Shown piece after piece: positions 33,121 to 48,398 of a stretch of DNA of 64,000 bases. Positions within the stretch are counted from its first letter, which is position 1, and each line of letters starts with the position of its first letter. Made by a program: the position numbers and the translations under genes. Origin of the DNA: Brachypodium distachyon (lineage: Eukaryota > Streptophyta > Magnoliopsida > Poales > Poaceae); the NCBI RefSeq assembly GCF_000005505.3, contig NC_016132.3, forward strand, positions 20,636,501 through 20,700,500. Reading direction: 5' to 3'. The notes below the pieces were generated by a model, which was not told the origin of the DNA, did no database searches, and saw only the letters and a program-made list of their open reading frames with translations.

Positions 33121-34130
33121 CGTAGGGCTTTTGCCGCGGTGGCTCTTGGCGCAAGATGGTGGCCGCATATTCCTCAATGGATTTCCGTGAGGAGCTCGGC
33201 TCCTCGGTCAGAAGTTATACATTTAAGCAATGCGGCTGCTCCTTTCTTGTATAGGATGCCTTCAAGGAGGACGTACATCTTGGCTTTTGCGAGCAGAGTT
33301 TTGGCGCTTGGGCCTTCCGCTTCTTCGTGCACCTCGCCTTTCAAAGCGCGGATAATCGGTGTCATCAAAGAGGGTGGAGTGTCGATGACCATGCTGGTCT
33401 TTGAAGCTTCGTCAAGGGCATCGGCATCTTACTTTATGGATGGGGCGCGGATTACTTCGAAAAATGCACCGGGCGGCAGCAGTTCTTTGGAACCGGCCAT
33501 TCGGGCTAACCTGTCGGCCAGGTGATTTTCTCCTCGTGGAATGCATCGCGCCTCCATGCCCAGGAAATACCGTTCCATCTTGCGAACTTCTTCGATATAT
33601 TTCTTCATCCTTTCATCAAGGCATTGGTATGACTTGTCCATTTGGTTTATCACCAGTTGGGAGTCTCCTTGATGAGAAGGCGTCGGACTCCCATGGCCTT
33701 GGCCAGTCGAAGCCCGAGGAGTAGCACCTCGTATTATGCCATGTTGTTGGTGGCGTTGAAGTCAAGATGCGCGGCGTACTCCAAGATCTTGCCTTCGGGG
33801 CTGATGAGTATGACTCCAACCCCCGCGCCGTCGAGGCGCTTGGAGCCATCGAACCTCATTATCCAATGTGGTTCGGGAGGCTCGGTCTTGGATGCGATTT
33901 CTTTCGGCGGGGTTAGTGGAGCCTGCCACTCGGCCACAAAGTCAGCCAGGACTTGGGATTTTATGGCCGTTCTCGCTGTGAGTTCCAGCGAGAAGGGGGC
34001 CAATTCCATTGCCCATTTGACGATTCTTCCAGTGGCCTCTTTATTGCCGAAGACTTCCTTGAGTGGGAAGATAGTTTGCACCATGATGGTGTGGCTCATG
34101 AAGTAATGACGAAGTTTTCGAGAGGCCATG
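33121..34130 (-). pseudogene. RNase H tail and archaeal-type RNase H of Gypsy-2
   Basis: The frame 33734-34129 carries the tail of the first RNase H (MSHTIMVQTIFPLKEV, ATGRIVKWAMELAPF) followed by HWIMRFDGSKRLDGAGVGV, the start of the second RNase H. The continuation (YQCLDERMKKYIEEVRKM) is in 33429-33653 after a frameshift. Having both an ordinary and an archaeal-type RNase H is the diagnostic arrangement of Tat elements. The domain degrades element RNA in RNA-DNA hybrids and is thought to help second-strand synthesis. Confidence 0.8.
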
Positions 34131-35046
34131 AGGAGGGCGTATGCGATCTTCTCGATCTGGGTGTATCAACCCTTTGCTCCTTCCAAGGCTTCGCTCACGT
34201 AATATACTAGGCGTTGTGACCCGTCTTCTTCCTTCACGAGTGATGCGCTTACGACGACTGGGTTCGCGGCAAGGTACAGGAGCAAAGGCTCCCCCTGCAT
34301 TGGGCTCGTGATAAGCGGAGGGATCGACAAATAGGTCTTAAGCTCTTCGAAGGCCCTTTGAGCTTCGTCGGTCCACTCAAAGCTGTCGAGGCTTCTCAAG
34401 GTTTTGAAAAAAGGAAGACCCTTCTCGGCTGACCAAGCGACGAATCGCCCCAAGGCCGCCATTCTTCCCGCTAGGCGTTGCACATTTTTGACGGAGCGAG
34501 GAGGCTCATCTCCATAATGGCCCGGATTTTCTCCGGGTTGGCCTCGATCCCTCGCTGAGAGACGTGGAAGCTCAAGAGTTTTCCTCCTCGAAGTCCGAAT
34601 GCGCATTTCTCCGGATTGAGCTTCCCGCCATACTTGCGGAGATTGTCGAAGGTTCCTTGCAGGTCCTTGGGATGGGTCTTCGCAATTTGACTTTTGATGA
34701 CGGCGTCGTCAACGTAGACTTCGGCGTTTCTCCCCAATTTTTCTTTGAGGATGAGGCTGACGAGGCGTTGGAAAGTTGCGCCGGCATTCCTGAATAGCAG
34801 AAAGTGCCGATGGGAGTGATGAAGCTGGTCTTTTCCATGTCTTTCTTGGCCATGTGGATTTGGTGATACCCTGAATAGGCGTCCAAGAATCTCAACCTTT
34901 CGCATCCTGCAGTGGAGTCGACCAGTTGGTCGATCCAAGGGAGCGGGCAGTCGTCCTTGGGGCATGCCTTGTTCAAGTCGGTAAAGTCGACACACATTCG
35001 CCACTTGCCGTTGGCTTTCTTTACCAAGACCGGATTGGCTAACCAC
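34131..35046 (-). pseudogene. Reverse transcriptase and RNase H of Gypsy-2
   Basis: RT block order is visible on the minus strand: KKANGKWRMCVDFTDLNKAC, RFLDAYSGYHQI, KTSFITPIGTFCY, then in a second frame GATFQRLV and EVYVDDAVIKS. The catalytic YVDD is intact near 34710. The RNase H link (NVQRLAGRMAALGRF and FEWTDEAQRAFEELK) follows in 34166-34606 in yet another frame. At least two frameshifts break the domain. RT would copy element RNA into DNA inside the gag particle. The whole segment is absent from Gypsy-1. Confidence 0.88.
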
Positions 35047-36595
35047 TCAGGGTGACAAACTTCTCGGATGAGACAGGTGTTGGAGAGTTTGGCGATTTCT
35101 TGCTTGATGACTTCGCTTCGCTAGGTGGAGAGCTTCCGGAGCTTTTGCTTTACAGGAGCTTTGTCGGGTTTCACGGCGAGGCAATGTTCCATGACGTCGC
35201 GCGGGACTCCTCCCATGTCGGAAGGCGACCAAGCGAAGAGGTCGGAATTCTTTCGAAGCAGGTCGACAAGTTCTTCCTCGATTTACTCGGGAGGTCGGCT
35301 CCAATCCTCACCGTGCGCGTAGCGTCATCTTGGGAGATGCGTACTTCTTTGAGTTCTCCTTCGGGGAGGGGTTTAGGAATGTAGCGCTCCGGGTGATCGG
35401 TCTCGGATGCTCCCGCGTTCGAAACCATGTTGATGCTCTTGGATGACTCTCCCTTTTCGGTGCACTTGGTCTCATGGCCGGTACAGTGTCTTCCTATCGG
35501 AAGATTGCTCGCCGCGGACCGTTATCACGCCCTTTGGGCCCGGGATCTTCATGCACAAGAAGTTGTGGCGGACGGCGGCGCAGACTCGGTTTAGCGTCGT
35601 CCTCCCGAGGATGGCGTTGAAGGAGGCCTCCATATCCACCACGTCGAAGCGCACGAGCTCGGTCCGATGGTTTGTGGCGTCTCCGAAGGTCGTGAGGAGC
35701 TCAATTTGTCCGAGCGGCTGAATGGATTTCCCCAGCACGAAGCCAGTGAGGGGATAAAGGGATGTCTGCAGTGAGCCGTTCTTGTATCCCCCCCTTGTGG
35801 CTCCATCAGCTTCTTTAACGTGCTCAGATATAGGATGTCGGCGGAGCTTCCGCCATCCACAAGAATCTTCTTGAGCTCGCAATTGGCGACAATCGCCATC
35901 ACAAAGAGGGCGTCGTCATGTGGGAAGCGCATCCCCTTGGCGTCTTCTTCGGTGAAGGCAATTGGCACGCTCGCCCACTTGGGTGGTGGTGTCGGGGTGA
36001 AGGTTCCCACGATGTTGACTTTGCGAGCAAACTCCTTGCGTTGCCGCTTTGATCCCGTCCTGTGGCGGAGCCCCCGAGTATCACTATGACGTGATGTGTG
36101 GGTTCCTGGACCGGAGGTTATCCTCCTTGGGTGCTGGGTCAGCGACAAGGACGTTGGCGGGGCGTGGAGCCTCGGCTGTCTTCTCATCCTTGCGCCGGGT
36201 TTGCATTTGTGCCTGAAACTCTTCGCGAACCGCGATGAGAGTGTTGCACTCTTCGGTGTTGTGGCTTGCCGAGTTGTGGATGAGGCATCTCCCAGTTCCT
36301 CCCTCGACGGGGCGAGGTGGCTTCTTGGGTTGCCAAGTCTTTTGGGATGGTGCCTGTCCTTCGACGGCGAAGATCTTCTGGGCTTGGTCGCCGGGGGCCT
36401 TTTTCCCCACCTCCTCTTCTTCTTAGAAGACGAAGTAGGCGCAGAGGGTTTGTCGGACGAGGGAGCTCCTTCGGGAGCGGCGCGTGGCGCGTATTTTTGG
36501 GCGACGTCCCCATCTTCGCAGAGGGCGTATTCTTGCAAGATTCGATAGAGCTCCTCGGTCGTCTTCGGTGGGTTACGACTTAGGGCCCGATTCAC
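35047..36595 (-). pseudogene. gag C-terminus and aspartic protease of Gypsy-2
   Basis: The frame 35591-36595 runs from a gag tail (KTTEELYRILQEYALCEDGD) through a Lys/Arg-rich stretch to ELKKILVDGGSSADILYLS. The DGGSSADIL motif is the protease active-site form seen in Tat elements (usual consensus D-S/T-G). The second half of the protease (FNAILGRTTLNRVCAAV) is in another frame at 35472-35882. The protease would cut the gag-pol polyprotein. Gypsy-1 has lost 35483-36771 of this stretch. Confidence 0.8.
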
Positions 36596-37876
36596 TTCTC
36601 CTTAGAGAATACCTTGCATGCATGCGTCGATCACGGTGGTCGATGGCGCGTTGGCGATTTGGCTTCACACCTTCGCAAAGCGATGGAAGAAGCTTCGGAG
36701 GGATTCCCCCGACTTTTGTTTCACAGCGTATAGCTCGTGAGCCTACACGGGTTATTTGAAGTTTCCAAGTTGGCGATGAAGACCTCTTGGATGCGCTCCC
36801 ACGAGTGCACAGAGTTATTCCGCAGGTTATAAACCAAGTTTGCGCCATTCCGGTGAGCGCGACCGGAAAGAGGTTGCACATCTCGACGAGTCCTTCCCCG
36901 GCGGCCCGTATTGCGATGGAGTAGACGTCCAAGAATTGAAGAGGATTCGATTCCCTGTCATACGGCCATATTGTAGGCGGCTTGAATCTTGGCGGAAAAG
37001 GCGAGTCTTGGATCTCCCGCGTGAGCGGGTTGCGAGTCGGCCGAATCTTTTGGTTCCTTCGGTGGCGAGGTCCTCCCTCGCTTTCGTCGCTAGAGGGGTT
37101 GCTCGGAGAGTGATCTCGGCGTTTTCTTGGGGGGTCGGAGCGTCGACGGGAATTCCTGTCGCCGCCGGCACGGGCTCCGGACTCCGCCACTTGCTCGTTC
37201 CCATGTACGCTGGGGTCTCGTTTCCCGCGAGGCGCAGCTTGAGGGGGTACCTGGTTGCCACCTTGCTCGACCCCGATGGGGGGAGCGAGGGGCGCTTGCG
37301 GGGCACTCGCAAAGCGAGGATGATGCTGAGCGTGTGCGACTTGGAGAGCGCCTTGCGGCGGAAGCCCCCAATAGGGATGATAACAAGGAGCTCCATGGGC
37401 GATCGCGGCGAGCGCCAATGGAGGCAATCCCGGGTTGGAGGGGTCGTAGGCCAGGACTCCTTGGTTTTCCGGCACGGATCCTCCCGACGCCACGTTGTTT
37501 CCTCTTGTAGGTTCCGAGGGCAAGGTCACTACCGGTTGTAGGAAAGGTGGCGTGAAGCCCATCGAGCGAGGCATGCCGAGTTCCATATCCCCTGCGGGGG
37601 CGGCAACCGTAGGCAGCTCGCCGATCCTTACCACCATGTTGGTGAGTGTCGAGGGACCGCCTATGATGGTTTCGAACACCTCGGTTCCTTCCGGGACGGC
37701 CGGTAGCGAAGGGGCGACCGCGACTTCTGTCGGGGCGACCATGCTTGCGGCGACGTCCAGATTGGTGAGGATTCCTTTTCCTCGAGAGCCCCCGAGGCAC
37801 TTGCTTTCTTCGTTTGCAACCGTGTAGACTTCGCGGCAAGTTGGAGACCCAATGATGTAGGTTTCGTCGGGGCCAT
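36573..37876 (-). pseudogene. gag of Gypsy-2
   Basis: The start is taken as the ATG at 37876, 25 bp inside the primer site (MAPTKPTSLGLQLAAK). After a frameshift near 37740 the frame 36573-37742 reads a Pro/Ala-rich linker, an Arg/Ser-rich patch (RNSRRRSDPPRKRRDHSP), and the gag core LQFLDVYSIAIRAAGE...MAQTWF. The frame is lost after that. Gag would form virus-like particles in the cytoplasm. The same start and core exist in Gypsy-1. Confidence 0.8.
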
Positions 37877-37900
37877 TAAATCTTCAATTGCGGCAAGGGT

Positions 37901-37918
37901 TCCCCACGGTCGGCGCCA
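37901..37918 (-). promoter_or_regulatory. Primer binding site of Gypsy-2
   Basis: TGGCGCCGACCGTGGGGA on the minus strand next to the 5' LTR, identical to the Gypsy-1 site. Confidence 0.8.
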
Positions 37919-37919
37919 C

Positions 37920-38831
37920 TGTTGTTCTTCTCGACAATAATTAGAGTAAGGGGTGCCAATGCTTGATGGCACAAGTACGAGTATAAAAGTAGGGCGTGTA
38001 CGCCGGCCTTATAGCGAAGGTCACCGTATACTTGGACAAGTTGACGCGTCGATATTTTTTGAATAGGTTCGGTCGACCCTGCGGGTGTGACTTAATCCTA
38101 TGTTAGGAAAGGCTTCGAGGGGGTTGTTAGCCAAGGGCTTGGGCCGAGCGGATCTTCCCAAGACACCTTTTAGCGAGAGATTCGTCGGGGCCGCCTCGTA
38201 CTTGGACCGAACGCGTCTTTCCAAGTATCGAGGTTAGGATACCCTCGGAACTCTAACCCAACCCCTTCTCCTTCGAGCCAGTGCTAACCAAGGTTAGTTC
38301 GGAGCCTCAAAACTTGAGTCCCCTAGAAGGCTTCCTCGAGGCCGATCGACTTTCAGTCGAGAGCGGCGCGCGAGAGCGAACCTTAGAGGGAGCATTATAG
38401 CCCTCTTCCCTTGACTTTATTCAAGTGAGAGTGAATGGTACATGCCCCCGTGGGGGGTATTTATAGCCTAGAAGTCTATGACAAAAGACCATGGCTAACC
38501 TTGAGGGAGAAAGAAAAGTGGGGGCAAAATGGTAAAAGTGGTTCCTTGGTCCATAACTTTTGTGTGCACCATGAGGGGGAAAGTGAGGGTTGGTCCATGG
38601 TCCACCATGGACAAAAAGCCTCTTCCCCGCACCTTTCTTGCCCCTACTCTAGCTCATTCCACCTTTTAACCATGGCACGAGAGGTTTGACTTGTTGACTT
38701 GTCTTCTTTTACCACGTGGGATTGACTGCGCCACGTGGGCATCTTGACTTATGCTTGGAAAATGTTGACTTAGCCGTCGCCACGTAGTATTTACGGCCCA
38801 GCCCATATAAGCATTTTTTTTTACTACAACA
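37920..38831 (-). repeat. Gypsy-2 5' LTR with TATA box
   Basis: 912 bp, TG...CA. TATAAATA on the minus strand at 38458-38465 (GGCTATAAATACC) is the likely gag-pol promoter core. Confidence 0.9.
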
Positions 38832-38836
38832 CAAGG

Positions 38837-39815
38837 AAAACCTTTCCGAGTTAGGGTACCAACTTAGTGTCCATAGGATAAATTTCTTGTTTGTGCCGGG
38901 TGCCCATCTTGTACAACAGGTAGATCTCTATATGTTGAACAACAATTGTGCGATATATACCCATTATGGAACATGTTATCACACCCTTTATAGGTATTAT
39001 AATCGATGGATATACCTTTACACGTTGTCAATCCTATGAAGTCTATTGCTATACCATAATCCATGTTGCGGAGATCTCACCGAGTGTATAAGTGACTAGT
39101 CGTCACCAATGAATTATGTGCTACTTGGTGGTCGAATCACGTTTCACTTGTACACATATAATAGCTTGCAATAAGTATAATTTTTTTCCTTTTTTTATTG
39201 CATCAAATGGTAGTTACATCGTTCAGAAGTGAGGAAACTATCAGGTGAATCGTCTAACTGAACTTGCTCGGGTGGCGTGCTTCTTGGGCTAACAGTCAGC
39301 CACAAAGTTTCTTCTCTCACTTGGGATTATTCTCCTTAGCACAACACAATAATGGATCACGGCTACAGCTGTCCTATGTTAGGGCGAGTTTGGCATTGAG
39401 ATGATAATCCAGTTTTTTCAATAAATTTATGCCAATTTTGTGTTTGGCTAATCAACTTCTCTCCGTTTTTATGTGTATTTTTTCACAACAAATTATAAAA
39501 TAAATTTAGTATTGCACAATTCATCGATGCCAAACTAAGCCATAGTCACTCTAGCTTCAGAGAAATGTTTGTTCTATCTCAGCACCGAATTTTTTTATAA
39601 TAAAACTCTTATGGCCTAAAAAAATGTTGCCTGAGGAGGACTTGGCAATTCGCAAGGTGTCATGTTGTGTTGGAATATCTCAGCACCGAAGGACCAATCT
39701 GCAAAACGGACGCGCATCGTTCTAGGGACTAGGGCAACAACCCCTCAAAGCAATCGGTGGACGTCCAACCCAGATCCAACGGAAGCGCATCCATCCGCCC
39801 TTCTCTTTTAACAAG
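38837..39815. other. Intergenic, possible small MITE
   Basis: No supported gene. At about 39390-39535 a pair of inverted words (GAGTTTGGCAT / ATGCCAAACTAAG) may bound a short MITE, but I could not fix a target duplication. Confidence 0.35.
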
Positions 39816-39817
39816 CC

Positions 39818-39826
39818 AAAACCCTA
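39818..39826 (+). promoter_or_regulatory. Telo-box in the S15a promoter/leader
   Basis: AAACCCTAG just upstream of a pyrimidine-rich leader. Telo-boxes (AAACCCTA) are typical of plant ribosomal protein genes and support the placement of the transcription start near 39830. Confidence 0.6.
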
Positions 39827-39925
39827 GAGTTGATCCTCTTACTCTAGCGCCGTCGCCCTCCTACACGCCCTCGCCTCTCCGCCGCCAGGCCACCAGCAGA
39901 GAACTCTCGGCTTCTCCCCCCCGAG

Positions 39926-41044
39926 GTACGTCTCGTGCGGACCCTGAATCCTCTCTGTCCTCATTCTTCCCGCGCGTGTAGAGATCCTTGGGGCTAGGTG
40001 TCGATGATCTCCCCTCCCGCGCGGACACTGAATCGCCTCTGTCCTCGTTCTTCCCGTGCGTGTAGAGATCCTTTTTTTTTTGTGAAGATGTGCGTGTAGA
40101 GATCCTTGGGGCTAGGTATCGATGATCTCTCCTCCGGTATGTTGATTTTTTATCAGATCCTTGGGTTGTTCGTTGTTAATCGCTTGTTCTTGCTTGTCTC
40201 GCATGTGTATATTGTTTCGTGTATATGTAACGGTGCGAAACACTACAGCTTCGAGTGTTATTGTGGATTAAGATCTCCAGAGTCATGCGCGTGCTGCAAT
40301 TGCTTAGAGTAGACCCCTCAAGTTCATCTCCTTAATACTATCAGTCTGGAACATGCTGTGTGATTTCGCGATCTTAAATTGAAGACGGCAGTATGTCATA
40401 TTGCTCGTCAGACACGGTCTACCGGTCAGTCTGTGTAATTGTTTCCGCATTCTTCCAGAACAATCGTGGAGGCAATCGTGTGCAGGTGCTCTTCTGGGTG
40501 TAGTTTTGTGGCCCTGCTGGAACCAAATGTGCCGTTGGCATTCGATACTATTTAGAATTAAGATAGGGTTTTATCACCGTAAATAGGCGCCTCTTGGATG
40601 TTAGTGGTCATTGCCTGCTTCATTAGGCTTCAAGTTTTACTGACCCAGTGTAGTGCTTCATGTTCCCTGTTGGAAACCTAGTACATGCTTGTTTGTCCTG
40701 CTGCTGAAGTTTGTATGTCCCAAGTAGATATCTATCTTCTGACCTGGTGGGGGGAAACAAACTCAGATGCCCAGTTTTTATTTCGTTGTCAATCTTGTGC
40801 ACTACCATAACTTTAGATTCTTTCTGAAAGTCCACTCATCTGTGTGTTGAGTTTGCTTCTATGCCATGATTCCTCTTCATATTAACCTACATGGTACTCT
40901 CCATTTAGTCTTAATTAAATTATTTAAACATCTAGCCTGCCACTATTTCCCTATGCATTTGAATTTGTTGTTTCAATATTACTCATAGCAATTATATGGA
41001 ATATAGATTGGTGGGCTCATATATCATTGTGCATACCTCTGTAG
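39926..41044 (+). other. Predicted 5' leader intron of the S15a gene
   Basis: Donor CCGAG|GTACGT at 39926 and acceptor CTCTGTAG at 41044, 11 bases before the start codon. A long intron in the leader is common in plant ribosomal protein genes. Inferred from splice-site quality only. Confidence 0.55.
39937..40104 (+). repeat. 84-bp duplication in the S15a leader intron
   Basis: A unit beginning GCGGACCCTGAATCC (39937) repeats at 40021 as GCGGACACTGAATCG, continuing through TTCTTCCCG-GCGTGTAGAGATCC. A third GCGTGTAGAGATCC follows a T run at 40093. It sits directly behind the predicted first splice donor. Confidence 0.75.
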
Positions 41045-41049
41045 GTTAG

Positions 41050-41680
<631 letters not shown>

Positions 41681-42890
41681 ATGGGAATTTTGTGAAAGGA
41701 TTTTAAATTGGTGAGGTAGAATGTTATCCCAGGACGTCAGAGGTGTCTCTGCTTTTTGCCTACATAGCTGCTATGGCTTTGTTATGTTATGTTGGATTAT
41801 CTTAAGTATAAGATGCACTTAAAATTTCAAAGCCTGTTGTATCTGCAATGAATTATTACTTGAGGGATGGTGTTATGTGCTTTTGCCATGTTTTACCAAG
41901 ATGTGCTGTATTTTTAAAGTTCCAAAACATGCTGATGCAGGGGACGTTAATATGTCTAATCGGGTTGTGCATCTATATGGTTTCGTTTTTAGTCAAGCTT
42001 CATATTTCATCTCGCCCTTTAAGAGATTTGTTTATTTGTTTCTTATCGTTGCATTTTGCAATCATTTGGTTTAGTCTATGGAAATGAAGGATTCCTCCAT
42101 GTTGATATAAGTTTATTTCTTCAAAATTTCCCCACGTTGACAATCTCCAGAGGACCAGGTCAAGTGCTTCCATTACCATTTTCAACTGTATTTCCGACAG
42201 AATAATAGTCGGTTGAAGTTTCGAGAAAATCAATTGCATGTGCTCCGGCATTTGACATTGAACAGGTCGTATTGTCTAGATCGAACTGGTCTTACCTGGA
42301 GTGCAACGACGAGCTGGTTGGGTAAAGCTGTAGGCTTGCGCTTGTAGATGCATTCTAGGTAACCTCACAACGGTGTTTCGATGCGGCAACCTCCTGTGCT
42401 GCTTTTGCGTGCTGTAACTGCACCAGGGAAGAATCTGGCAAGTAAACATTTTGAAGTCAGTGTGGCACGAGGGCTGCGTGACCTCCACCCATGAAAATGC
42501 TGTTGTGGAGTTGAAAGCAAGCAAATGCTATTCCCTTTCCCCTCCCTTCACTCGCTCAAAAAGAATGGCCGTCCTAGGGTCGCCAATTGCTTTGCTTATC
42601 GTTTCCCTCCACTCAAACAAGAGTGGTCACGCTAAAGCTGATTACTGTTCGTTACCAACTTTTACATGCAACTGATTTTGAGAACTCTCATAGGGTATAA
42701 TGGATTGCGAAAGTGTAGGTAGTGTCACGGTTTTCTGAAACCAAACGACTTTTGTACAGAACGGTTCAGGTTGTTTCTCTATTGAGGCGATGAAGCATAA
42801 GTTCCCCGTCGAAAGAGACACACTCTTAGGCCTAAGTCATGTGTTGGGTTTGCATTCATAGGGATTAATTTACAAGGATTGCAATGTCAT
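41681..42890. other. S15a 3' region and spacer
   Basis: 3' untranslated sequence followed by AT-rich DNA. No further gene was seen. A partial Stowaway-type fragment (GTCCAACAAAAGATGTTTCAAG) sits at about 42899-42943, next to the complete MITE. Confidence 0.45.
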
Positions 42891-42945
42891 AGTCCCTTCG
42901 TCCAACAAAAGATGTTTCAAGTTTGTCAAAATTTGGATGTATCTA

Positions 42946-43149
42946 CTCCCTCCGTTTCAAACCACAACTCATAGATTTGTACAACTTGGACCAAGACAGC
43001 TCTCGTTTTTACTGCCTGACCACTCATATTGGAGTAATATTAAATGGATGCGAGTAATTATTGACCGGGTGCGGGTTTCAATAAAAAATGAGATGTGTTG
43101 TGGAACAAATAAAAAAAATTATATGAGTTGTGTTTTGAAATGGACGGAG
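42946..43149. mobile_element. Stowaway MITE, 204 bp
   Basis: Ends CTCCCTCCGTTTCAAACCAC / GTTTTGAAATGGACGGAG, TA on both sides (42944-42945 and 43150-43151). It inserted into or beside an older Stowaway fragment. Confidence 0.85.
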
Positions 43150-43151
43150 TA

Positions 43152-43650
43152 CTAGATGATGGAGAGTATATGAAACTTTTCAAAATGGATGGAGATAGCA
43201 GTCCTACATTTTGTTTGGTCAAAAATGAGATCTTTATTGTCATTTTCTACGATTAATATTGTCTTTTTCCCTCTAGACGACTACACACTCAAATTTGGAA
43301 AGTTCGGCAAAAATATTTGTCCAAGGTGACGCCATAGCATACACAGATTCTCTCTGACCGACAAGTGGGCCCCGGAAAATGCTAATCTGCATGTCCCACA
43401 AATCAGTCTCTAGGCCTCACATTTGAGTAATGGCAGTACACACTACTCAGACTCAGCGTAGGCTCACCGGTCGGTGCCTCGAAGGAAGCAAAGCAACCCA
43501 AGCACAAGCAGCAGGCGCTGTTGTGTCTTCCAATCCAAGTGACTGACCTGACGCATCACGCACCCATCAACGAAAACAAACACAAAAACAGCACACGCTT
43601 GCTCATGAGGCCGACGAATCGAACCACCAACATTTAACCCCCGTCGAAAA
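43152..43650. other. Upstream region of the Rab gene
   Basis: No other gene. From 43650 the sequence becomes C-rich (CTCCCTCCCC and similar), a typical grass leader for the downstream GTPase gene. No TATA box was identified. Confidence 0.45.
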
Positions 43651-43921
43651 ATAATCTCCCGTCTCCTCCTCGCCTCGCTAGCTGCCCTGCCCCCCTCCCT
43701 CCCCAGATCCACCACCGCCCGCACCTCGACCTCCCCCGTCCCCCGTCTCGTCTGCCGGTGCGCGCCGCCGATCCCCGCCCCTCTCGCCTCGCAGCCTTCG
43801 CGCCGCCCTGCCATTCGCGTGCGTGACCCACGTTTTCCCTTTGTGTCCCCCGTTTTTCTGTCGCAGGTCGGGGATTGGCGGAAGCGCCGATCGACGGGTA
43901 GGAGGAGGGCGCGCGCGCGAC

Positions 43922-46370
<2,449 letters not shown>

Positions 46371-47063
46371 AGGGCACGCTGGGCCTTCGTGATCATTGTT
46401 TATTTGACATCATTCGGTTCCTGCCTGCCTGCATGTCTGTTATAGGAAAGAATGTCAAGAAGGAAGTTATGACTTATGATACAGATCTGGTTGTACCTAT
46501 ATATTCGCTTCCATTCTTTTGAAGCAACTACCCTTGCCTTTTGACGTAGCTGCTGCAACTGCTGGGAGCTATTGTGCGCTGGATTTAAATCAGTTGAACC
46601 TCTCGCTACAGTGAGTAATTGTATCCATGCTGTGGGCCTTTTGGGGTTTCTTTCGAGCAGTCAAATGCATGGAATAACTTATTACAGTGCTGGTGTGAAC
46701 CGTGAATCTAGCGCCGACGGCGAACTCGAGTACTCTTCAGCTTTTGGATGTAGGCACATACATTTCGTTGTTGTGGTTTGAAGGTATTAATTAGCCTAGC
46801 TGAGAAAAGGACAGTAACGTGGCATCTGGGCACCGAGTTGCCTCAAAAGCCTTTTTTTTACAGCTACCTTTGGTTCTCCATGGACTGGACATAGATCTCC
46901 ATTCTTCATGTTTGGTTGGATGAGCCAGGTTCTTGTTTGGTCATATGGATGAGAAATGGATTAAGTGATCCCAATTTCTACTCTCTTAAGATGATTTCAA
47001 AAAGTTCAAAAATAAGATGTAAAATATTTGGAGATTCGGTACAAGATCTACATGCATATACCA

Positions 47064-47157
47064 AATCCTAAATCCATCTGCAATACAAAATTACCAATCC
47101 TAAATGCATCTAGAATACAAAATTACCAATCCCAAATCCATCTACACTACAATCTCA
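47064..47157 (+). repeat. 32-bp tandem repeat, about three copies
   Basis: Units at 47064, 47096 and 47128 of the form AATCCTAAATCCATCTGCAA...AATTACC, the last one partial. Confidence 0.7.
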
Positions 47158-47218
47158 AGTCACCGACTAGCAATGAGGGATTGGAGGAGGTGGATCGGCA
47201 TCGGAAGGAGGGCTGCAG

Positions 47219-47315
47219 GAGGGAGCGCCGCTGTCGTGGGAAGGGATGGGAGGAGGCGATTGGCATGAGGGAGCGCCACCGTTGTGGGAAGGGATGGGAG
47301 GAGGCGGTTGGGATG
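47219..47315 (+). repeat. 48-bp duplication, GC-rich
   Basis: GGGAGCGCCGCTGTCGTGGG and GGGAGCGCCACCGTTGTGGG open two units, each followed by AAGGGATGGGAGGAGGCG. Period about 48 bp. Confidence 0.65.
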
Positions 47316-48390
47316 TCGACGGCCTTGTGTTGAGCGAAAGGAGATGCGCCACAGAGAGGTTGCTGGCACCACTGGGAGGAGTTCCACAGGTGAGATGCCA
47401 CAGCGAGGTTGCCAGAGCCGCGGGGAGTAGGAGGACGGTGAGAGAAGTGAATCGGGAATGTGTCGAGGATAGACGATTCAGGCGGAGGAAGGAGCGCCAA
47501 GCGAAGCTCGTCTGGAGAAATTATGTAGATTTGCACAGTCATGATCTACGTGGTATTCTCTTTTCTTGCTATCCCATCAATAACCTTATTGTAAAACTTG
47601 GCTATCCTATCCAAGCAACCCATATCAACTCAACGAAACCATACGAAAAGTCCCCGCACATCGTCCCAGACTGGCTCAGGCGTGGTCCAACACATGGCTA
47701 AACAGGTCGTGCGGATTCACAACCCGGCTTGGGCCTCGGCGCGTGCGATATGCCGAGGGGCGGCTTTGGCTCGCTGGAGTTGGGGAGCAGAGGATGCAGA
47801 GGTGGCTTTCGGCAGGGAAAAATAGAATGGAGGAGACGCGGGCGAGAGAGCTTCGAGGGAAGGAGAAAGGCTTGGCCCGGGGGAGAAGAGCAGGTAAGCT
47901 CATCAACAACTCGATCGTGGACTACTACGACTTGTCTGGGGCGGTGGAGCTCACGCGGCATGTCGAAGTTGGCCGATTAATAATCACAGTCTAAACCGCC
48001 AGCACCACGTCATCAGTCAAAAAAAGTCAAACAATCATAATCATCCTCTAAACCGTCTTAAATGTGCCACATCAACTCCACTACCGTTATGTGAAATAAT
48101 TTATCTGGTATTAGAGATTTTATGGTATAAGTTAGACGGTTTTTACTTCAAGGTATTATTCGTCACGAGAGATATAGGATGAAATATGAACTTCTTTCTT
48201 TTTTACATTTTTCTTTGTACTTCGTATGCCCGACCCGGCTGTTTTTGTTTTTTTTTCGCAGCCCGACCGAGCTGGTAGGCCGTGCCTGTGCACAGCCCCG
48301 GCTTAATGGGCTGGCACAGCACGGCCCGTTTATCTGCATGCCTGAGCCAGGCTAAGCCCGATCAGTAGCTGAGCCGGGCCGGCCAAAAGC

Positions 48391-48398
48391 TATAAACC
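48391..48398 (+). promoter_or_regulatory. Possible TATA box of FAD2
   Basis: TATAAACC about 490 bp before the ATG and about 250 bp before the proposed leader donor. It sits at the edge of a GC-rich inverted-word segment (48250-48390) that may be MITE-derived, so it could be accidental. Confidence 0.35.

Larger units (their letters stand above)
25663..38831 (-). mobile_element. Gypsy-2: full-length Tat-lineage LTR retrotransposon
   Basis: A 13.2-kb minus-strand element flanked by CAAGG (25658-25662 and 38832-38836). Both LTRs are 912 bp. By eye the first 340 bp of the two LTRs differ at about 14 sites, mostly transitions, so the insertion is not recent. Order on the minus strand: 5' LTR, primer site, gag, aspartic protease, RT, RNase H, archaeal-type RNase H, integrase, convergent antisense gene, 3' LTR. 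All domains are recognisable but frameshifts and stops occur throughout, so it is a fossil of an autonomous element. It is a close relative of Gypsy-1 and serves as the intact reference for that element's deletions. Confidence 0.92.
46371..48380. other. Intergenic, Rab 3' region to FAD2 promoter
   Basis: Rab 3' untranslated sequence to about 46800, then spacer. It contains small tandem repeats listed separately and a GC-rich block at 47160-47980 with no recognisable domain. Confidence 0.45.

Noticed and set aside
43824..43871. Intron in the Rab gene leader ending at CTGTCGCAG
   Set aside because: The acceptor is good, but the only nearby donors would give an intron under 60 bp, too short for plants. 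A donor further upstream could not be chosen.
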